From positions 519,470-583,469 of the forward strand of contig NMRA01000207.1 in the NCBI GenBank assembly GCA_002633005.1: a stretch of DNA of 64,000 nt. The letters run 5' to 3'. Below the pieces are notes generated by a model. It saw nothing but the letters and a program-made list of their open reading frames with translations, ran no database searches and had not been told where the DNA came from. Source of the stretch: Phoronis australis. Taxonomy: Eukaryota > Phoronida > Phoronidae. This document shows, piece after piece, positions 57,207 to 64,000 of this stretch (its first letter is position 1; each line of letters begins with the position of its first letter). Position numbers and translations under genes: made by a program.

Positions 57207-58195
57207 AGTAACTTTTAATGGCGTAAAGTAATTCTTTGCTGCGTAATGAAAGTTGAACGTGTATAATTTACCTGGCAGGTAAATAATTAATTTACGTGCA
57301 TATTTTACTCACATAAATAATGAATTTATGCCGCAATGAATTAATTTCTCCGTTAGTAATTAATTTACATCTCTAACAAGAATCACTGTACGCACGTAAT
57401 TTACATGCGTAACGTTCACCCATTTAGCCAACAATAAGAACTCGGAACGTACCTCTGTAACGTTTAAACGAGCTAGGGACGGGCGGAAACAAACAATTTA
57501 GCCAAAACGTGCTTCGCAAAAGGAATGCATCTCCGTCTAGCGTGTTTTTACACAGATTATACAATGGCACTTTTTTCTTCCGGAGACTCTCTGCTATTAT
57601 TAATAAAATTTAGGTCTCATAGCTGAGATATCTGTATTGACATGTATTGTATAATGGAATTTAAACATGGAATTCTGTTTTCATACAATTTATCAATTGT
57701 GTGTAAAAAATACAATGCTTTTAATGTCTTTTGAACTGATGTGTTACAAAGTTAAAATAAAAAATGATTGATCCACGTGCTCTTATTTATTATTACTCTA
57801 CTTTTGTTTATGTAATGAGTATTATTTATTATTCATATTTATTTTATTCCGTGTCTTTCAGCAACAAGAATTATGATATAAATATTACGTAATATATGAT
57901 AAAATATTATTCTAAAATATTATATAAATTACTGTTGTATTTATTTGATTCTGTAGCTATACTTAGAAAACCATGTGGAAAATGTCATTCTATTGAATTC
58001 AGTCGGTTGTATTCATACTAGTCTTAGCCCTGGCAAAGTCTTAGTTAATTACAGTTAAACATTACCATAATTAAATATTATAATAATTGCAAAAACTTCC
58101 ACGTAAACACAAATGATGTTTCCTCAAGATTGATGTTGTATTGTATTGCTATGCTTACAAAGGGATCTAAAAAATTTTGTTATTCAGTTGAATTA
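57207..58195. other. AT-rich non-coding stretch
   Basis: GCGTAA(A/T)GTAA and AATTAATTTAC motifs recur at 57205-57420, and 57780-58100 is strongly AT-rich. No gene seen. Confidence 0.5.
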
Positions 58196-58335
58196 GGCCA
58201 TAGTCCCAGCGCTCCTATCTTTCACCTCCGTGGCCACTTTCTGGGGGCAACGGGAACTTTGCATTAATCACATCTACAGGTGCTCAAAAGTCAATTTCAA
58301 AAAAGTTCCCAAGAATACACTTGCACGTTTAGTTA
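58196..58335 (+). repeat. Left terminal inverted repeat of the Academ-like element
   Basis: Pairs with 61095-61239. Best-conserved blocks are GGCCATAGTCC, CCGTGGCCACTTTCTGGGGG and AAAAGTTCCCAAG...CTTGCACGTTTA. A CTCF-like CCACTAGGTGTCAG lies just inside at 58386-58399. Confidence 0.75.
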
Positions 58336-59488
58336 TAATTTTAGTTTAAAAGTTGGAAAAAATATAACCTCAACTAATATGTTAGCCACTAGGTGTCAGT
58401 GCAAAATGATCCGAACAGCCAATCAAATGCCAACAAAATGTTGTGTCCGTACCATTTCCATTCCCAAGTCGTCTGCTTCACAGCTGGTGTTATCTTGTTG
58501 GCTTGCCTAAGTTTTAAACATCCACTGACTACATTGGACAGTATTAATTGTTGACAAAAACCAAGTGCCATAAATCAGTAGAGTACAGCAGTTAGACATT
58601 AAGGAATGTCAAGTTCTGGTCTCATCAATTCTTGTTCTTGGATTACTTTGTGCATGGCACACAGCAGTTTGTGTCAGCTGGGACACTGTCTAAGCCATGA
58701 TGAATGATTGAAAGAGTGTTGGACTCCACACAGCAACACTGGATGTCTGCCTCTTGCTGCATGCATACCCCAGATTCATCTAAAAATTCGAAGCTCCTGG
58801 AATTTTCTGAGATTACGAGGTACTAGGCTATTGACAGCTCAAAAAAATGAGTCAACATTGAGTGCAAAGAAAGCCACATCGCTGAGAAGTTTTTAAGTTT
58901 TCCTAACGAATCCTCACTCTTCTGTCACAAGCAGTATTACCGACAATAAACAGATGTAACAAAGATTGAGAGAGCTATTAAAAAGAAAGAGAAAGCCCAA
59001 GCTCATGGAGGAAAAGATGCTGAGCCTAGTACTAGTAGAAAATTAAGGATTGTCGATGTCAGTTCCATACGGTGCACAGAGAAATCCGTATGTGTTAGCA
59101 CCACAGTGTATTATTTGCCAAAAATCAAAGTGGGTCACAGAGAACTTTTCAAAGAAAAGAAAGATTGAAAGCCTGCCCAAGTTCGAAACATTGACAGGAC
59201 AGTAGGCACAATGTGCCTAGGCTTAATTGGAAAAAGTGTGAATCATGACAAAAAATCTTAGTTTTGGCAGAGAAAAAATAATTATGATTTTGGTTGAGAA
59301 ATGTGCAGTATTGACTGTCCCAATCTCTATGACATAGGTAATGGCAGTGCATGTGAGTGATCAGCACTGCTTTTTATGAACTTCAGACCCTTTTATGTAA
59401 ATATGAGCAGTGTTTGGAATTTGAGAAGTATAAAACTGCAACCATGTCCCATAACTTATTATGAAAATTCAAACAGTGCTCAGGTTCA

Positions 59489-60569
59489 GTGTCTCACACT
59501 TTGGAGACTCCTGAACTGAAGAATTTCTGGCATAGAAAGATTTTTATTTTTGCAATTATACGCTATCTAGGACGGGAAGCGTCAAAAGAATTACAATTCT
59601 ATGGTATATGTGTCACCCACAGAAATATGTTTCATGTCATCTGGGTGGGCAACAATGGAGAGGTCACTGTTACGAGTGTTCCCGAACTCACCTGCGATCA
59701 CGAAGAAGCAGACACGCGTTTGTTATTGCACGCTCATCATGTCTGCAAGCAGTTACACCTCAACTATCATCAAAAGCCCTGACCCAGATGTGATAGTTTT
59801 GGGCATTGCCCATGCAGCCAACATTCCTGCATCTCTCAAAATGTTAACTGGTGCAGCTCACAATTCCAGGTTAATTGATTTAAGTGCACTCGCACCTACT
59901 CTTGGCCATGACAAAGCCCAAGTGTTGCTTGGTTTGCATATTTTCACTGGGTGCGACTCAGTTAGTGCCTTCAAAGGAAAAGGTAAAGTCAAGGCTCTGC
60001 AGCTGATGTTGGAAAGTCCTGCAGTATGTGAGTGGTTTCTAAAGAAGTTGGGCTCAACTTTTGAGTTTTCTGAGCACCTGATGGAAGACATTGAACTGCT
60101 TGTGTACAAGCTGTACAGCGACTCCGCATCATCAACAGTTAACGAAGCACGCTACCACATATTCAGATTAAAATATGTGATGGAATCATCCCTCCCTCCT
60201 AATCATGATTGTTTGCTGTTACATGCCAGAAGAGCCAACTACCAGTGTGCTATTCACAAACGAGCCTTGCGACAGCATGTCGGTGCGCCATCTCCAGTTG
60301 GTAATGGGTGGCTTTTGGAGCAGGGCAGTCTGAAGCCTCACTGGATGACACTACCTTTAGCCCCAGAAAGCGTCATGAAGAATGTTAATTGCAAATGTAA
60401 AAAGAGTGCTTGTGGTACAAAAATGTGCTCATATTTGAAGTCGGGCATGTCATGCTCTGAGTTGTGTGATTGTCAAGATTGTGTGAACACAGTGCCACCT
60501 GAAGAAACAACTTTTGGTGACACTTTTGATGATGATCTTAATGATGATGGAGTGGATGAAGAAACATAA
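59489..60569 (+). pseudogene. XPG/FEN-like nuclease with CRC (tesmin-type) cysteine-rich tail, one frameshift
   Basis: The first part is in the frame 59489-59782: IIRYLGREASKELQFYGICV ... HEEADTRLLLHAHHV. Near 59750 homology moves to the frame of 59601-60569: SPDPDVIVLGIAHAANIP, LHIFTGCDSVSAFKGKGKVK, then a Cys-rich NCKCKKSACGTKMC...CDCQDCV tail and an acidic end. HEEAD and SPDPD resemble the paired acidic motifs of XPG/FEN1 I domains, and GCDSVSAFKGKGK resembles their helix-hairpin region, so metal-dependent nuclease activity is inferred for the ancestral protein. The Cys tail resembles the DNA-binding CRC domain of tesmin/TSO1. The frameshift at about 59750 and lack of an upstream intact ORF argue for a pseudogene, unless splicing restores the frame. 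No restored sequence is proposed. Confidence 0.75.
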
Positions 60570-60877
60570 AAAGGGTTTGCAATGTTATTGAAGAACTTTA
60601 AAATTGTAGCCTAGTGGAAAATGTGGACACTATTTTATCATGCTCATGACTGACATTGCTCGGTGTGTCGTTCCCCCTGAGAGGCAGTTGACAGTGAACT
60701 GCAATGGGATAATGTTAATTAATTATGACAATTAATGAAATTGATGACAGAAAATTTGTTGCAGAAGCATTGGAAATGTATGGTTTTCACATATAGGTTG
60801 TGATGTCAAATCTTTATCAAGTTCCAAATGGTTAACAGTATAGTAGGAGTTCAGAATATAGTAGTGTGTTTTCTGGC

Positions 60878-60892
60878 CAACAGGAGGCGCTG
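60878..60892 (+). promoter_or_regulatory. CTCF-like motif in the transposon 3' region
   Basis: CCAACAGGAGGCGCT, two mismatches to CCASYAGRKGGCRS. Weak on its own. Confidence 0.2.
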
Positions 60893-61094
60893 CTTAAAGT
60901 ATATATTTTCTCTTTTTTGAGCAATTCTCCCCCTAATGTCATAATATTTATCACTTTCCTTGTTCAATAACTTCAAATGAATAAAACCCAATCAGATTAT
61001 CATTCAGTTTTTAGCTAGTGTTGTTGTTTTTTGAAGATTGGTTTTCTGTGCCAAATTAAGCAAAAAGTTAGATTTTTGAGGTCAAATTTCTCGA

Positions 61095-61239
61095 AAACGT
61101 GCAAGTCAAACCTTGGGAACTTTTTAGATTCTTAAAGTATACTACTCAATGACCTTAAAAACATCAAAATTATCTTGCCCCCAAAAAGTGGCCACGGAAG
61201 TCATTTTCTAGGCTTCCTGGAGTCGAATGGACTACAGCC
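61095..61239 (-). repeat. Right terminal inverted repeat of the Academ-like element
   Basis: Contains AACGTGCAAGTCAAACC, GGGAACTTTTTAG, TTGCCCCCAAAAAGTGGCCA and GGACTACAGCC, inverse to 58196-58335. Confidence 0.75.
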
Positions 61240-61241
61240 TA

Positions 61242-61785
61242 AATGGTGTTTGTTGTCATTCTAGTCTTAGTGCATTACAATAATTATTGTATTTGCAAAA
61301 CAACATCAAAATTATGTTTTGTTCAAGCAATTTATAAATGATAATTCCTCAAAATTGGTTTTATGTCTAGAAATCTTGTTATCCAATGCCAATTACAATC
61401 TTCACCGCCAGGCTCACGCTTGGCTCTAGGGTCTCCGAATACAACTTGGGCTCCACTTAATAGGTAGAGCTGTTGCAAATGTGTGACGAGGCAAATTACA
61501 CTAGGACTGCCATCTTGAGATATAGTATCTTTGACAACACTGCACACGAGCGACTGCTGCGGGGAGAAGTGCTATAGTGGACCGTATGGGCGCACGGAGG
61601 CGCAGCCAACCACCTTTTGGCATTTGAACGTAGTGCCTACGCACCGCAAGTTACGTTCAGTGCTCAAGGTGATGCGGTTGGCTCTGGGAGCCTACTTACC
61701 TCTAATTTTACCACTTCACACTGGCGAGGAGAGCGACGTCGCGCGTCTGCTCAACTGGTAATCCACGCTCTCTACGAACCTCAAG
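61242..61785. other. Non-coding, nothing recognised
   Basis: Frames at 61531-61761 and 61617-62000 lack a convincing start and any family features. Confidence 0.4.
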
Positions 61786-61944
61786 TTGCACACTTTTTGT
61801 TCCACCCAGTACGTTGCCCTGCTTATCATCGTTTTGTCAAGTGGTCAGTATTGCTACGCTTGCACGAAAAGCGACGGGATGGCGATTATGAGCTCTTCTT
61901 ACGTATCTGGGGAAGCCAAATGGTACGAACAGTTTGGACAGCCG
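61786..61944 (+). other. Possible exon encoding a signal-peptide-like segment (weak)
   Basis: One frame reads a hydrophobic run YVALLIIVLSSGQYCYA followed by CTKSDGMAIMSSSYV and GEAKWYEQFGQP, then a perfect GTAAGT donor at 61945. There is no ATG between the upstream TAA (61759-61761) and the hydrophobic run, so the start would have to lie in another exon; AG at 61784-61785 is a weak acceptor. No family recognised. Confidence 0.2.
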
Positions 61945-63205
61945 GTAAGTCTCAACAGTCTTTTTTCGCCTATGTTTTCTCTGCCTCATTCCCGTCATAA
62001 ACCGTACGAAGGTCAGCTACTACGGATATTTATACACGTTAGACAACACTCAGTCTAGTCTGACAACAAAGGTTCTCTTTGGGTTTGATTATATGCCAGA
62101 TGTTGGCCGTCCATCTACACTGTACTCGTGGATAGGTCCCGGATGACGTGTCTCCCGTTAGAAGTACACGTGTGCGTTTTTAGGCTAGCTCCTATTATAT
62201 TAATGAAAATTTAAGATCTTGGAGGTCTTGTCAATATTCTGTGTGGTTACCTAAACAGCCCCGACAACACGACTTATGAATAAGTTCCAAGCCAAGTAGC
62301 AGGCCGGCCGGGGCCCGACCGATGGGTGCAACCGACGTCCTCCGGTTAGCGTCTTTCACTTGCCGTTTCTGTTAGAGTTTATAGTATCTTTCACGGTTAT
62401 TACTAGAGTGTTCCTGCGAGCATAATTTGGCCCACACTATGTATTTCTCGCTTTGCTCTGGTCCTCGTCAGTTTTCATGTGGCCCTCCCTTGTTCGTTGG
62501 AAATAAATTACGTTTGACATGAAATTCGGTCAGGAAAAATTCGATAATCGGGGACGTCCGAGATCATTTAATTTGAGCTCCGTCGCTGGAGACGGGGCCT
62601 TGAGAAGGATCTAGCAGCTAGTGTTCGTAGCCAGGAGGGTTCGGGGGGTTCAATCGAACCCACCCTCCCGCGGAAAAGGTCCAGCCCCGGCCTACCGTTA
62701 AAGATGGGGTATAGATGGACAACAACAACAACTAAATTGTTGCAGCTGCTGGAACTACTAACTATCGGGCCGTACCCTGCCGTACCGGCCTTCGCCCGAA
62801 TTGTGCTTGATGATAGGATCGTGCAGACGATTAGAGGAGTCTTTATGTTATTCATGGTGGCTATAACGTAAGGTAACACGGGAGTCTAGAAGCAAATGTC
62901 TATACATACCTAGATAGGACATATATAGCAACGAGAGAGCTCCCAAAAGCTAGTGCCGTGTGAACGTCTTAAAATCGAACAATTAAAGAAACAAAATAAC
63001 AGAAAGTAGGTTTATCTGCTATTTTGATAGTGACAGAATACGGTAAAGTGCAGACATTTTCAAATTTCCTCTTTGGTTGTGGATTGGTGGATGGCATGCA
63101 TGCGTGTGTGCGTTTCCATTCTTTTAAATTCAGTACACGCCGATGATAATTAAGTTCATTATAAGCAGTCCTCTGTCGTTGTTCAAAAACCAGACATTTA
63201 ACTAC
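61945..63205. other. Non-coding, nothing recognised
   Basis: A small hairpin occupies about 62634-62672 (GGAGGGTTCGGGGGGTTC / GAACCCACCCTCC). No gene seen. Confidence 0.45.
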
Positions 63206-63345
63206 ACGGGTGGAGCACCTTAGGGGGTTGGGGGGATATAGTCCCCACTTTTTTTCAGGGCTGCGGCGCCCATGGTCTATGGGCGGTGCACCACAGGGGT
63301 TTATAGCCCTCCCTTTTTCAGTGCTTCATCGCCAATGAACTACCG
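63206..63345. repeat. Palindromic TATAGYCCCC element, second copy
   Basis: Shares GGAGCACC...GGGGGGATATAGTCCCCA, GGGCTGCGGCGCCCATGG and GGGCGGTGCACCACAGGGG with 15405-15512. CCCATGGTCTATGGG forms a hairpin in the middle. Confidence 0.55.
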
Positions 63346-64000
63346 TATTTTCTTGCACTAAGAAAACCCCGACGGGCATGTTCATATTATTACGGAGAAG
63401 AAGGTCCAAACCTAATAAAAACTTTGGTCAATGAAGGAAATCTTCTCTTGTCAATCAGTGCCAATGGCGCACAGCCTCGCAGGCGTCATACGAGCAACAA
63501 ACTTGATGGAAAAGATTTCCAAGGTTACATGTCATTATTCCGAAGGTTCACTACTCCTAAAGTCCACTACTCTGAAGTTATTGCAAGGGTTCGCTACCTT
63601 CAAAAGTTCTCCGAGTACTTCGAATGTCCACAGTTCATTACTCTGATTGTCTGCTAACGAGTCGGAACTGACATGAGAAAAGTATTTGTATTTGTTCCCA
63701 TTTAGTAACCATTTAAAGTTGAATAGTTTTTAAAACATTGATTACATTGTTTACAAATGAGCTCAGTTCCAATCACTGCCAATCGTGAATCTTCAATCTA
63801 ACTAACGACTCATTCAGTCTCAAGCAGGGTCAACATCGGGTCTGGACAAGCGACAAGTATAGTGGCGGTTTTAAATTTAAGACGACTTAATGGGACTCTT
63901 CGACTTCGTGAAGGCTGGCAGGGACAGTGTAGCCTACTAACTACATTTAGTATACTGTAATTTCGACCCGGCCATGCGCGTTGTTCCGATGGGTGAGTTT
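63346..64000. other. Window end, nothing recognised
   Basis: An open frame at 63424-63657 has no family features. Confidence 0.4.

Larger units (their letters stand above)
58196..61239 (+). mobile_element. DNA transposon with long TIRs encoding an XPG/FEN-like nuclease (Academ-like), 3044 bp
   Basis: Ends GGCCATAGTCC ... GGACTACAGCC are flanked by TA on both sides (58194-58195, 61240-61241). The inverted repeats are about 140 bp, with CCGTGGCCACTTTYTGGGGG and AAAGTTCCCAAG...CTTGCACGTTT shared in inverse order. The interior holds decayed coding sequence: a QCIICQK zinc-knuckle-like segment at about 59105, then the nuclease-CRC ORF (59489-60569). The only transposon superfamily I know to carry an XPG-type nuclease is Academ, so the assignment is by protein type; Academ target duplications are reported as a few bp, which this TA does not settle. 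Frameshifts suggest it is non-autonomous now. Confidence 0.75.

Overview
The window is animal nuclear DNA: split genes with GT-AG introns, long AT-rich non-coding stretches, intronless rhodopsin-type receptor genes, and many degraded eukaryotic transposons. APE-type LINEs with a 2A-like peptide, tyrosine-recombinase and Ty3/Gypsy-like fragments, and an XPG-nuclease DNA transposon all fit a marine invertebrate. An ambulacrarian or other invertebrate deuterostome is my best guess, but nothing here fixes the species. There are assembly gaps at 13548-14490 (943 N) and single Ns at 8808 and 30687.

Layout. 1-10 kb: the last four recognisable exons of the ribosome-biogenesis gene NOL6 (plus strand). 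Its two large introns hold minisatellites, a perfect 29-bp-arm palindrome, a dispersed repeat and a cluster of consensus heat-shock elements. 10-15.7 kb: transposon remnants around the assembly gap. 15.7-16.9 kb: an intronless class A GPCR gene (minus). 17.3-25.7 kb: nested repeats. The 3' half of an APE-type LINE (17.3-19.1, minus) and the 5' half of a similar LINE (24.4-25.7, minus, with the 2A-like motif) flank a Gypsy-like gag-protease fragment (21.2-22.8) and a satellite array (22.8-24.4). The satellite is built of about 150-bp monomers in A-B-C higher-order order, and most monomers carry a CTCF-like motif in the same orientation.

28.3-50.8 kb: a direct segmental duplication. Copy 1 is 28284-36790 and copy 2 is 37949-50794; each carries an intact 394-codon GPCR gene paralogous to the first. 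Copy 2 has three extra blocks (40341-42317, 46901-47746, 48313-49831). Without them the two copies are 8507 and about 8504 bp. The first block holds a tyrosine-recombinase fragment and corresponds exactly to the single N in copy 1. A tract of about 1.38 kb beside that N looks identical in both copies although the flanks differ by 1-2 percent, so misassembly, retained haplotypes and gene conversion all have to be considered.

50.8-64 kb: mostly non-coding, with a foldback element, small palindromic elements, a truncated and a complete copy of a DNA transposon with long inverted repeats (58196-61239), and an unidentified fragment typical of retroelements. The complete transposon encodes a frameshifted protein with XPG/FEN-like nuclease motifs and a cysteine-rich CRC-like tail; it is closest in type to the Academ superfamily.

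The credible host genes are NOL6 (nucleolar pre-rRNA processing) and three related peptide-type GPCRs on the opposite strand. I see no functional link between them. The rest is mobile-element and repeat sequence.
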